Assembly (NCBI GenBank): GCA_963703605.1
Contig: CAVPFC010000035.1
Coordinates: forward strand, 1 to 64,000
Direction of reading: 5' to 3'
DNA: 64,000 nt
DNA from: DASXKD01 sp963703605
Lineage (GTDB): Bacteria > Actinomycetota > Actinomycetes > Streptosporangiales > Streptosporangiaceae
In this document: piece by piece, positions 55,606 through 63,743 of the stretch
Position numbering within the stretch: the first letter of the stretch is position 1
How the letters are laid out: the number at the start of each line of letters is the position of its first letter
Position numbers and translations under genes: made by a program
The notes under the pieces: model-generated
The model's database searches: none
What the model saw: only the letters and a program-made list of their open reading frames with translations
Told to the model about the DNA's origin: nothing

Positions 55606-56478
55606 GTGGACACCGTTCTTTCCTCGGCCGGCAAGCAGGTGGTGATCGGCCCCGGCCAGCCGTTCTGCGTCATCGGCGAGCGGATCAACCCGACCGGGCG
55701 CAAGGCATTCCAGCTGGAGCTGCGGGCCGGCGACCTGTCCCGGGTGGAGACCGACGTCGCGCAGCAGGTCGCCGGCGGCGCCATGGTCCTCGACGTCAAC
55801 ATGGGCGCGCCGCTGGCCGACGAGGCTGAGCTGATGGTGCGGGCGGTCCGGCTCATCCAGGGCCTGACCGATCTGCCGCTGGTCATCGACTCGTCCATCA
55901 TCGAGGTGCTCGACGCGGGCCTGGCCGCCTACCAGGGCAAGGCGCTGGTCAACTCGGTCACCGCCGAAGACGACCGGCTGGCCGCGATCCTGCCGCTGGT
56001 CAAGCGCTACGGCGCCGCGGTCATCGGGCTGCCCAACGACGAGGAGGAGATCCCGGAGGAGCCGCGGCGCCGGGTGGAACTCGCCCGCAAGCTCATCGAC
56101 GTGGCGACCGGCAAGTACGGCATCGCGATCGAGGACATCGTGATCGACCCGCTGGCCATGCCGGTGGGGGCGGACACCGCGCACGGAATCCGGACGCTGG
56201 AGACGATCGCGCTGCTCCGCGAGGAGTTCGGCGTGAACATGACGCTCGGCGCCTCGAACATCTCGTTCGGCATGCCGGACCGGCACGCGATCGGCGCCTC
56301 CTTCCTGCCGATCGCGATCTCGCGGGGCCTGACCAGCGCGATCATGGACGCCCGCTCGCCGCAGATCGTCCGCGCGGTCAAGGCCGCCGACCTGCTGCTC
56401 GACCGGGATCCGTGGGGCGGGTCCTGGATCGCCGCGCACCGCGCCGCGCAGGCCGCCGCCGCCCAGGCGGGCACGTGA
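55606..56478 (+). CDS. Methyltetrahydrofolate:corrinoid methyltransferase (pterin-binding)
   Basis: 290 residues from GTG 55606. Pterin-binding TIM barrel (AcsE/MtrH/MtgA-like): FCVIGERINPTGRKAFQLEL, MVLDVNMGAP, DLPLVIDSSIIEVLDAGL, VTAEDDRL, DIVIDPLAMPVGAD and GASNISFGMPDR. It moves methyl groups between the corrinoid protein and tetrahydrofolate; in demethylation it makes methyl-THF. The stop overlaps the GTG of the activase (56475), which implies tight coupling. Confidence 0.94.
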   Translation: MDTVLSSAGKQVVIGPGQPFCVIGERINPTGRKAFQLELRAGDLSRVETDVAQQVAGGAMVLDVNMGAPLADEAELMVRAVRLIQGLTDLPLVIDSSIIEVLDAGLAAYQGKALVNSVTAEDDRLAAILPLVKRYGAAVIGLPNDEEEIPEEPRRRVELARKLIDVATGKYGIAIEDIVIDPLAMPVGADTAHGIRTLETIALLREEFGVNMTLGASNISFGMPDRHAIGASFLPIAISRGLTSAIMDARSPQIVRAVKAADLLLDRDPWGGSWIAAHRAAQAAAAQAGT

Positions 56479-58358
56479 CCATCCGCGAGGCCAGCGCGCC
56501 GCCGGCGGACGGCGGGCCCACCGGCCCCGCCCGGGTTGACCTCGTCTTCGAGCCCGGCGGGAAGCGGGTGCGGGTGCCGCCCGGGGTAACCCTGTTCGAC
56601 GCCGCGAGCTGGAACGGCGTCGCCATCGACTCCACCTGCGGCGGACACGGGACCTGCAAGAAGTGCAAGGTCAGGGTGCTCGACGCGCCGGGGCCACCGT
56701 CCCCGCTGGACGCCCGGGCGTTCACCCCGGCCGAGCTGGCCGACGGGTGGCGGCTCGCCTGCCGGGCCCAGGCCACCACGGACGCCCGGGTAGCCGTGCC
56801 GCCGCTTGTCACCAGGCCCAAGGCGGCCACGGTGGGGGTCGGCCGGCAGGTGATCCTCCGCCCCGCGGTGCAGAAGCGCTACCTCGAACTGGCCGAGCCC
56901 ACCCTGCGCGACCAGACGACCGACGCGGAGCGGGTGCTGGCCGCGGTGGACGACCTGGAACTGCGCGTCGACCTCGACGTGCTGCGGACGCTCGGCCGGG
57001 TGCTGCGCGCCGCGGATTACAAGGTCACCGCCGTGATCGTGGACGACGCGCTGATCGCGGTGGAGCCGGGCGACACCTCGGCGCGCCGGTTCGGCATCGC
57101 GTTCGACCTGGGCACGACGACGGTCGTCGCGACGCTGCTCGACCTGTCCACCGGGACCCCGGCCGCGGTGGACTCCGTGCTCAACGCGCAGCAGCCGTTC
57201 GGCGCGGACGTGATCAGCCGGATCAGCGCGACCATGCTGGACCCGGCGGCGCTGGACCGGCTCCGCACGCTGGCCGCCGAAACCCTGGCCGGGCTCGCCG
57301 CGCGGGTGTGCGCGGACGCCGGCGTGGACCCGGGCGAGGTGTACGAGGTGGCGGTGGCCGGCAATGCGACCATGACCCACCTGGTCCTCGGCATCGACCC
57401 CGAGCCGCTCGGCATGGCCCCGTTCATCATGGCCACCCGGCTGTTCCCCGAGGTGCTCGCCGCCGACCTCGGCATCGCGGTGCACCCGCGGGCCCGCGCC
57501 GTGATGTTCCCCGCGTTCGGCGCCTACGTCGGCGGCGACATCACCGCCGGGCTGCTGGCCTCGGGCATGGACCGGGACGCGCGGATCCGGCTGTTCGTGG
57601 ACATCGGCACCAACTGCGAGATCGTGCTGGGCAACCGGGAGTGGCTGCTGGCCACGGCCGCGCCGGCCGGGCCCGCGTTCGAGGGCGCGGCGATCCGGTG
57701 CGGGATGCGCGCCGCCGACGGCGCGATCGAGGTGGTCACGATGACCCCGGACGCCCTGGAGCTCAAGGTCATCGGCGACGCCGCGCCCGCCGGGCTGTGC
57801 GGCTCCGGGCTCGTCGACGCGGTGACCGGGCTGGTCCGGCTGGGCCTGCTGGACCCCTCGGGCCGGTTCGTGCCCGAGGAGGAGGCCGCGGCGCTCGCGC
57901 CCGGGCTGGCGGGCCGGCTGACCCGGCTCGGCGAGGAACGGGTGTTCGTGCTGCACTGGCTCGGCGAGGGCGGCGACGTGTCCCGGTCGGTCTACCTGAC
58001 CCAGCGCGACGTGCGGGAGCTTCAGTTCGCCAAGGCGGCGATCGCCACCGGGTGGCGCATCCTGCTCGAGGAGGCCGGCCTGGCCGCGGCCGACATTCAG
58101 CAGGTCCTGCTCGCGGGCTCGTTCGGCAGCTACCTGTCCCCCGCGAACGCGATCCGGCTCGGCCTGGTCCCGGAGATCGGCGTGCTGCGCGTGGTCAGCG
58201 CCGGCAACGTCGCGGGTGAGGGGGCGAAGATGGCGCTGCTCTCGCTGCGCGAGCGGGCCGCCGGGATGGCCCTCCTGGAGGAGGTGAGGTATGTCGAGCT
58301 GTCCGACCGCGCCGACTTCAACGACCGGTTCATCGCACAGTTGCCGTTCCCCGGCTGA
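56475..58358 (+). CDS. RACo/RamA-type ATP-dependent corrinoid reductive activase
   Basis: 627 residues from GTG 56475. N-terminal plant-type [2Fe-2S] domain: CGGHGTCKKC (Cys 55, 61, 64) plus Cys 96 (WRLACRAQ). Middle linker then an ASKHA domain: FDLGTTTVVATLLDL, AVAGNATMTHLVLG, GAYVGGDITAGLL, VDIGTNCEIVLG, CGSGLVDAVTG, LLAGSFGSYLSPANAIRLG, matching DUF4445-type activators. They return inactive Co(II) corrinoid to Co(I) with ATP and an electron donor. Its presence shows the neighbouring corrinoid protein works as a methyl shuttle. A proximal electron donor is not evident here; ETF or a ferredoxin is possible. Confidence 0.95.
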   Translation: MTIREASAPPADGGPTGPARVDLVFEPGGKRVRVPPGVTLFDAASWNGVAIDSTCGGHGTCKKCKVRVLDAPGPPSPLDARAFTPAELADGWRLACRAQATTDARVAVPPLVTRPKAATVGVGRQVILRPAVQKRYLELAEPTLRDQTTDAERVLAAVDDLELRVDLDVLRTLGRVLRAADYKVTAVIVDDALIAVEPGDTSARRFGIAFDLGTTTVVATLLDLSTGTPAAVDSVLNAQQPFGADVISRISATMLDPAALDRLRTLAAETLAGLAARVCADAGVDPGEVYEVAVAGNATMTHLVLGIDPEPLGMAPFIMATRLFPEVLAADLGIAVHPRARAVMFPAFGAYVGGDITAGLLASGMDRDARIRLFVDIGTNCEIVLGNREWLLATAAPAGPAFEGAAIRCGMRAADGAIEVVTMTPDALELKVIGDAAPAGLCGSGLVDAVTGLVRLGLLDPSGRFVPEEEAAALAPGLAGRLTRLGEERVFVLHWLGEGGDVSRSVYLTQRDVRELQFAKAAIATGWRILLEEAGLAAADIQQVLLAGSFGSYLSPANAIRLGLVPEIGVLRVVSAGNVAGEGAKMALLSLRERAAGMALLEEVRYVELSDRADFNDRFIAQLPFPG

Positions 58359-58368
58359 GCCGCCGGTC

Positions 58369-58956
58369 ATGGTGATCGCCTGCGGTGCCCTCGGCGGGCA
58401 CCTGCGGGAGATCATTGCCCGCCGCGGCTGGCCGGCCGAGCTGCACTGTCTGCCGGCCCTGCTGCACAACCGCCCGGGCACAATCAAAGATCATGCCGAA
58501 CGGCTGGCGCGTGGAGCCCTGGCCCGCGGCCAGAGCGTGGCCGTGGCTTATGCCGACTGCGGGACCTACGGCGCGCTGGATGAGCTGTGCACGCGGCTGG
58601 GGCTGCGGCGGCTGCCGGGGCTGCACTGCTACGACGTGCTCGCCGGGCCGGACCGGATGCGGGCGATGTTCGAGGCCGAGCCCGGTACCTACGTGCTCAC
58701 CGACTTCACGGTCCGCAGCTTCCGCCGCACCGTGCTGGCCGAACTTGGGCTCGACCGGTACCCGGAGCTGTGGCCGGACTACTTCGGGCACTACCGGCGC
58801 GTGGTCTGGCTGGCCCAGGACCGGGAGCCCGCGCTGGAGGCCGAGGCGGGGCGGGTCGCGGACCGGTTCGGCCTGCCGCTGACCGTGGTGGACACCGGGA
58901 CCGGCGGGCTGGAACGGGAGCTGGAGCTCCTGGTGTGCGGCGATGGCGAGCCCTGA
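58369..58956 (+). CDS. DUF1638 protein
   Basis: 195 residues from ATG 58369 (MVIACGALGGHLREII). Conserved features include VAYADCGTYGALDELC, LPGLHCYDVLAG and YVLTDFTVRSFRRTVL. DUF1638 genes are often linked with methylamine-type and other corrinoid methyltransferases; the function is not known. It overlaps the methylene-THF reductase gene by 14 bp, so it belongs to this operon. The Cys residues in ADCGTYG and HCYD could bind a metal or a corrinoid. Confidence 0.9.
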   Translation: MVIACGALGGHLREIIARRGWPAELHCLPALLHNRPGTIKDHAERLARGALARGQSVAVAYADCGTYGALDELCTRLGLRRLPGLHCYDVLAGPDRMRAMFEAEPGTYVLTDFTVRSFRRTVLAELGLDRYPELWPDYFGHYRRVVWLAQDREPALEAEAGRVADRFGLPLTVVDTGTGGLERELELLVCGDGEP

Positions 58957-59902
58957 TCCGGGGCGGGCCGCGGGGCCGGACCCGGCCGTGATCCGGGGCG
59001 GGCCCCAGCGAGGCGGGCCACTGCGGGCCGGGCCACTGCGGGGCGGCCTGGCCGCCGCCGTCCCGCTGCTCGAGCGCCCCAGGTATGAGGTGTTCCCGGC
59101 GGGCGGCGTCGAGGACGCGGTGGCGGAGTGGATCCCGGCCGGGATGACGGTGACCGTGACCGCCTCCCCCACCAAGGGGCTTGACGCGACGCTCGGCCTG
59201 ACCGAGCGGCTGGCCGGCCGCGGATATCACGTCGTGCCGCACGTGTCCGCCCGGCTGGTCCGCGACGACGCGCACCTGGCCGACATCGTGGCCAGGCTGA
59301 CCGCGTCCGGGGTCGACGACGTGTTCGTGCCGGCGGGCGACGCCGACCCCCCGGCGGGCCGTTTTGACAGTGCCTTGTCGTTGCTGGAGCGACTGGCCGA
59401 GATGGGGAGCCCGTTCGCGCGGACCGGGATCACCGGCTACCCGGAAACCCATCCCCGGATCGACGACGACATCACGATCCAGGCCATGTGGGACAAGCGC
59501 CGGCTGGCCGCGTACATCGTGAGCAACCTGTGCTTCGACCCGGCGCTGCTGCGGCGGTGGATCCGCCGGGTGCGGGCCCGCGGGGTGACCCTGCCGCTGT
59601 ACGTGGGCCTGGCCGGGCCGGTGGAGCGGGCCCGGCTGCTGCGGATGGCGGCGAAGGCGGGGGCCAGCGAGTCGGCCCGGTTCCTGGCCGGGCATCTGGA
59701 GTGGTTCCTGCGGTTCGGCACGCCGGGCGGCTACAGCCCGGAACGCCTGCTCGGCCGGCTCGGCCCCGCGCTGGCCGATCCCGCCGCCCGGGTCGAGGGG
59801 CTGCACCTGTTCACGTTCAACCAGGTGCAGCAGACCGAGCAGTGGCGCCGCGCCCTCCTGGCGAGGGCCGGGAGCCCGGCCCAGGCCCAGCAGGCCGGCT
59901 GA
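58943..59902 (+). CDS. Methylenetetrahydrofolate reductase family protein
   Basis: 319 residues; ATG 58943 overlaps the previous gene. The core begins VFPAGGVEDAVAEWIPAGMTVTVTASPTKGLDATLGL, followed by RGYHVVPHVSARLVRDDAHLADI, DDVFVPAGDADPPAGRFD, TGITGYPETHPRI and LPLYVGLAGPVERARLL. This fits the MetF barrel, with some divergence from E. coli MetF. Placed at the end of the methyl-transfer operon it would oxidise methyl-THF to methylene-THF (or run the reverse), linking the pathway to one-carbon metabolism. The first 30 residues, Gly/Pro/Arg-rich, may be extra; a later start is possible. Confidence 0.87.
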   Translation: MASPDPGRAAGPDPAVIRGGPQRGGPLRAGPLRGGLAAAVPLLERPRYEVFPAGGVEDAVAEWIPAGMTVTVTASPTKGLDATLGLTERLAGRGYHVVPHVSARLVRDDAHLADIVARLTASGVDDVFVPAGDADPPAGRFDSALSLLERLAEMGSPFARTGITGYPETHPRIDDDITIQAMWDKRRLAAYIVSNLCFDPALLRRWIRRVRARGVTLPLYVGLAGPVERARLLRMAAKAGASESARFLAGHLEWFLRFGTPGGYSPERLLGRLGPALADPAARVEGLHLFTFNQVQQTEQWRRALLARAGSPAQAQQAG

Positions 59903-59926
59903 CCGGGGCGGGCACGCCCACGGCGG

Positions 59927-60148
59927 GCCGCCTGGCGCGGGCACGGCTATGCCCGCGAGGCCCTCACCGCGCTGCTTGCCTTCTGCCTCCACGACCTCGC
60001 CGTCTCCTCCGTCTGGGGGCAATGCGACGCCGGCAACCAGCGCTCGGCAGCGGTGATGCGCGCCGCCGGGATGACGCCCATCCAGCCCTCGGCCGACGGC
60101 GACCTGCGCTTCCGCGCCGCCCGTTCCTGGCGCCCGCCCGCCGGGTAA
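59927..60148 (+). pseudogene. GNAT acetyltransferase C-terminal remnant
   Basis: In the frame ending with TAA at 60146-60148: WRGHGYAREALTALLAFCL, then SSVWGQCDAGNQRSAAVMRAAGM. This is the acetyl-CoA-binding and C-terminal part of a GNAT enzyme. The first two-thirds and a start codon are absent; the fragment begins about 25 bp after the MTHFR stop. It was probably left by a deletion. Confidence 0.75.
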
Positions 60149-60170
60149 GCGCAGATCTGGTACGGCACCG

Positions 60171-60410
60171 CTAGTCGCTTTGCTTGACGAACGTTCCCCG
60201 GCCGTGGACGGTGATGATGATGTCGCGTTCGCGGAGGACCTGCATGGCGTGGCGGACAGTGACGTAGGCGACTCCGTACTCTTCGGCGAGGTCTCGTTCG
60301 GCGGGCAGTTTCCTGGTGATTTCGCCAGCGCGGATCCTGCGCTCTACGTCGTTCGCGACCTGGACGTAGGCGTGCTCGGCCCCGTAGGGGTTAATCTCTC
60401 GCGCTGGCAC
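60171..60410 (-). CDS. Short GntR-family regulator
   Basis: 79 residues, only the winged helix-turn-helix: HAYVQVANDVERRIRAGEITRKLPAERDLAEEYGVAYVTVRHAMQVLRERDIIITVHGRGTFV. No effector domain. Such short GntR proteins are frequent in actinomycetes and often sit beside small genes they may control. The region upstream (60411-60488) carries several CTAG and AGCT-type repeats and an 18-bp dyad, likely its operator. Divergent from the small gene at 60489. Confidence 0.88.
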   Translation of the reverse strand: MPAREINPYGAEHAYVQVANDVERRIRAGEITRKLPAERDLAEEYGVAYVTVRHAMQVLRERDIIITVHGRGTFVKQSD

Positions 60411-60459
60411 GAGACCATGGTTGACCTGCTCTAAGCTGCTAGAACCTTAGCTAGCTCTC

Positions 60460-60477
60460 ATAGCTCCTATGAGCTAT
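60460..60477. promoter_or_regulatory. 18-bp dyad between divergent gntR and small gene
   Basis: ATAGCTC-CTAT-GAGCTAT, perfect 7-bp arms. Adjacent AT-rich sequence contains CTAGAACCTTAGCTAG. It ends 12 bp before ATG 60489 and lies 50 bp before the gntR start, so a protein bound here could control both genes. Confidence 0.65.
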
Positions 60478-60488
60478 TATCATGGGGC

Positions 60489-60680
60489 ATGGAGCACCGG
60501 TCAGATCTGGACGAGCTTCGCCAGCAGTTCCCGCATTGGCGGTTCGGCACCGTGTGGGCCAGCGCCGCCAGCGGGCCGGACAAGCGCCGGCTCTACGCCA
60601 CCAGGGAGGGGGTCACGCTGACCGCGTGGAACCGGTTTGAGCTTGCCGCGGACATCCGGCGCGAGGAAGCCTCGTCCTGA
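60489..60680 (+). CDS. Small conserved-looking protein (gntR partner)
   Basis: 63 residues, MEHRSDLDELRQQFPHWRFGTVW...LYATREGVTLTAWNRFELAADIRREEASS. Compact and soluble, with G/C-rich third positions. The order short GntR then small protein, back to back, is frequent in actinomycetes in my recollection. The RLYATR...L.A.N segment may be a short beta-hairpin. Function unknown. Confidence 0.75.
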   Translation: MEHRSDLDELRQQFPHWRFGTVWASAASGPDKRRLYATREGVTLTAWNRFELAADIRREEASS

Positions 60681-61258
60681 GTTTCAGCAGGCCAGCGCGA
60701 TACGCCGCACCTTGCGCCCGCTTCTCCTCGCGCTATGCAGCGGTCCCGCCGAATCCGCCGCAGGTGTCCCCCCGCCACCCTGGATGAGCGTGGTTCCTGG
60801 CGGAGCCCGGCCGTCCGGTGGGCCTGGTGGTCCCGCCGCACGACGGGCCGATCCCCTGGCGTCTCCTAGTGCGGCCCGCGCCCGGCTTGCCGTCCCCGGC
60901 GGGCCGGAGCACGGCGCGGTGGCGCGCCGTGGGCCCGGACCGCCGGCGCGGGGTGCGGGCGGGCCTTTTAGCGGCCTCTCTCGCGGCAAACCGCAAGCGT
61001 TATTTTCGCGCCGCAACAAATCCGGCCCCCGCGCTTTCCGGCGCTTGGCGCCGGGCAGCAATCGATTGCGCCGCACGTTGCTGACCTGCGCTTTAACCTT
61101 GTTGAACGGACCTTCAAGGTTGACGCCCGGGATTTGGAAGAATCGTCCGCCTTGCCCGGAACGGGCGTGTATAACCGGCGTGAGGGAGTTCGCGACGGAT
61201 TGGTGGCATCACCCGGGGAGCCCCGGCCGAGCGCGTTCGGGTTGGTGACCAGAGGGCA
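60681..61258. other. 580-bp gap with no recognised gene
   Basis: Open frames on either strand are rich in Arg/Pro/Gly and lack families. An A/T-containing part at about 61000-61100 (GCGTTATTTTCGCGCC, AACCTTGTTGAACGGACC) may hold the promoter for the NB-ARC/TPR gene that starts at 61259. Confidence 0.4.
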
Positions 61259-63697
61259 ATGAGCAGCCAGGGAGACGACGCCCGGGCAAAGCCGGGGGGC
61301 GTGACCTGGCCGCTGCTGTCGGGGGTCATCCCGCCGCTGGCCGACGCGTACGTTTCCCGGCAGGAGACCGGGCTCGGCCTGGCCGTCAGCATGGTGGCCG
61401 GCGAGACCGGGGTGCTGGTCCCCGGCGACGACACCGCGGGCAAGTCCCTGGGCGAGCTGGGCGGCACCGGCAAGACCCAGCTCGCCGCCGGTGTCGCGCA
61501 CGTGCTCTGGGACCAGCGGGCGCTGGACCTGCTGCTGTGGGTGACCCCGTCCGGCCGGGACGCGGTGCTCAGCAGCTACGCGCAGGCGCTGCAGGACGTC
61601 GGCGAGCCCGCTCCCAGCGGGGGGCCCGAAGCCGCGGCCGCCCGGTTCCTGACCTGGCTCGCCGAAACCGACCGGCCGTGGCTGGTGGTCTTCGACGACC
61701 TCGGCGACCCGGTCATCCTGGAAGGGCTGTGGCCGCGCAGCAACTGGGGACGCGTGCTGGTCACCACCCGGCGGCCCGACACCGCGGTGCGCGCGATGCA
61801 TCCCCGGGTCGTGCAGGTGGGGGCGTACAGCCCGCGCGAGGCGCTGTCCTACCTCTCCGCGGTGCTGCACGCGGACCCGGACCAGCGGATCGGCGCGCTG
61901 GACCTGGCCGGCGACCTGGGCAACCTGCCGATCGCCCTGGGCCAGGCCGGCGCGCTGATGGCCGAAACCGGCCTCGACTGCCGCGACTACCGGACCAGGA
62001 TCGCCGACCGGATGCGGCGCCTGGCGGGCGGGCAGGCGGACGCCTATCCGTCGATCGCCGCGGCCACGTGGTCGCTGGGGATGGAACTGGCGGAGCAGAT
62101 GGCGCCCGGCGACCTGGCCCGTCCCGCGCTTTCCCTGGCCTCGATGCTGGACCCCAACGGCATCCCCGGTGCCGTGCTCACCAGCGAGGCCGCGTGCGCC
62201 TACCTCAGCAAGCACCGGGACGATCACCCGGTCGACGAGACGCAGGCGCGGGCCGCCGTGTACAACCTGGCCCGGGCCGGCCTCGTCACCATCGACACCA
62301 GCAGCGCGGCGCGCACCGTGCGGGTGCACGCCTTGGTCCAGGCCACCGTCCGGCAAAACCTCACGGCCGCGCAGGCCGACGACGCGGCGCGGGCCGCCGC
62401 CGGAGCGCTGCTCCAGGCCTGGCCCCGGTCCGAGGCCCCGCTGCCGTTCGAGCAGGCGCTGCGCGACTGCACCGCCCGGCTGCACGACCTGACCGGCCGG
62501 CTGCTCTGGGAACCCGAGTGCCACCCGCTGCTGTTGCGCGCGGGCCGGAGCCTGGAGGAGGCGCGCCTGCTCGGGCCGGCCGCCAGCTACTGGCAAGGGA
62601 TGCTCGACATCAGCAGGCAGGTCCTGGGGCCCGCCCACCCACAGACGATCCAGGCCCGGGACCGGCTCGCCGCTATGCACGAGGCGGCCGGGCGGATGGA
62701 CGACGCGGCCGCCGTGTACGAGCGCACGCTCACCGAGCGGGAGCGCATTCTCGGCCGGGGCCACCCGGATACGCTGACGACCCGGGCCAGCCTGGCGCGC
62801 GCCTACCGGGCGGCCGGCCGTAGCAACGACGCGATCCGCCTCGCCGAGCGCACCCTCGCGGAGGCCGAGCACGTGCTGGGGCCGCGCCACCCGGATGCGC
62901 TGACAGCGCGCAGCGATGCCGCGGAGGCCTACCTCGACGCGGGCATGCTGGACCAGGCCATCGCCGCGTTCCAGCACACCCTGGCCGGCCGGGAGCAGAT
63001 CCTGGGCCTGGCCCATCCGGACACGCTCGCCGCCCGGAGCAACCTCGCGCACGCCTACCGGGTGGCCGGGCAGCCCCGGAACGCGGCGCAACTGTACGAG
63101 CGGACCCTGACCGACCGGGAGCGGACCCAGGGGCCGGACCACCCCGACACGCTGACCGCCCGCGCCGACCTCGCCTACGCCTACCGCGCCGCGGGGCGGC
63201 TCAAGGACGCGCTGCCCATCTACCGGCGCACGCTGGCCGACCGGACCCGGGTGCAGGGGCCCAGCCACCTCGACACGCTGACCGCCTGCGGCGACCTCGC
63301 CGACGCGTACTTCCTGGCCGGCAAGTTCAAGGACGCGATCCCGCTGTACGAACGGGCCCTGGCGGGCCGGGAGCGGGCGCAGGGCCCCGACCACCGCGAC
63401 ACGATCGCCGCCCGCGGCAGCCTCGCCTCCGCCTACCACTCGGGGCGCAAGCTGACCCGGGCCATCCCGCTGTACGAGCAGACCCTCGCCGACTGCGAGC
63501 GGGTGATGGGGCCCGCCCATCCGGACACCCTGACCTCCCGCGGCAACCTCGCGCACGCCTACCACACCGTCGGCCGGGCGACCGAGGCGCTGTCGATCTT
63601 CGAGCGCACGCTCGCCGACTGCGAGCGCGCACTCGGCCCGGACCACCCGCTCACCCGCACCGCCCGGGAAAACCTGGAAGCCGCGACCCAGGCCTGA
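61259..63697 (+). CDS. NB-ARC-like NTPase with C-terminal tetratricopeptide repeats
   Basis: 812 residues. N-terminal about 55 residues, then a STAND NTPase: Walker A GELGGTGKTQLAAG, Walker B WLVVFDDLGDPV, sensor-type RVLVTTRRPD, and NB-ARC features LGNLPIALGQAGALMAETG. A winged-helix-like part follows (about residues 280-370). From about residue 440 come seven TPR pairs of 42 residues with the consensus AGR..DAI.LYERTLADRER..GP.HPDTLTARA.LA.AY (kinesin light chain-like). No signal peptide. Such proteins act as switch ATPases in signalling, development or defence. Starts at ATG 61259; alone in its orientation. Confidence 0.88.
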   Translation: MSSQGDDARAKPGGVTWPLLSGVIPPLADAYVSRQETGLGLAVSMVAGETGVLVPGDDTAGKSLGELGGTGKTQLAAGVAHVLWDQRALDLLLWVTPSGRDAVLSSYAQALQDVGEPAPSGGPEAAAARFLTWLAETDRPWLVVFDDLGDPVILEGLWPRSNWGRVLVTTRRPDTAVRAMHPRVVQVGAYSPREALSYLSAVLHADPDQRIGALDLAGDLGNLPIALGQAGALMAETGLDCRDYRTRIADRMRRLAGGQADAYPSIAAATWSLGMELAEQMAPGDLARPALSLASMLDPNGIPGAVLTSEAACAYLSKHRDDHPVDETQARAAVYNLARAGLVTIDTSSAARTVRVHALVQATVRQNLTAAQADDAARAAAGALLQAWPRSEAPLPFEQALRDCTARLHDLTGRLLWEPECHPLLLRAGRSLEEARLLGPAASYWQGMLDISRQVLGPAHPQTIQARDRLAAMHEAAGRMDDAAAVYERTLTERERILGRGHPDTLTTRASLARAYRAAGRSNDAIRLAERTLAEAEHVLGPRHPDALTARSDAAEAYLDAGMLDQAIAAFQHTLAGREQILGLAHPDTLAARSNLAHAYRVAGQPRNAAQLYERTLTDRERTQGPDHPDTLTARADLAYAYRAAGRLKDALPIYRRTLADRTRVQGPSHLDTLTACGDLADAYFLAGKFKDAIPLYERALAGRERAQGPDHRDTIAARGSLASAYHSGRKLTRAIPLYEQTLADCERVMGPAHPDTLTSRGNLAHAYHTVGRATEALSIFERTLADCERALGPDHPLTRTARENLEAATQA

Positions 63698-63743
63698 GCG
63701 CCGCCGGCCCCTACCAGCCGGGCAACTGACGCCGCGGCGCCGG

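Noticed and set aside
56007..58487. An 826-codon open frame on the minus strand
   Set aside because: It is antisense to the methyltransferase and corrinoid activase genes, which have clear cofactor motifs; its own composition is low-complexity.
60637..61248. A 203-codon plus-strand frame in the 60.7-61.2 kb gap
   Set aside because: Overlaps the end of the real small gene, has unbiased Arg/Pro/Gly composition and no homology that I recognise.
62600..63660. Regular ~126-bp DNA repeats that could suggest a satellite or CRISPR-like array
   Set aside because: They are in frame and encode the 42-residue TPR units of the NB-ARC protein; no unique spacers exist. No CRISPR array or cas gene was seen in the window.
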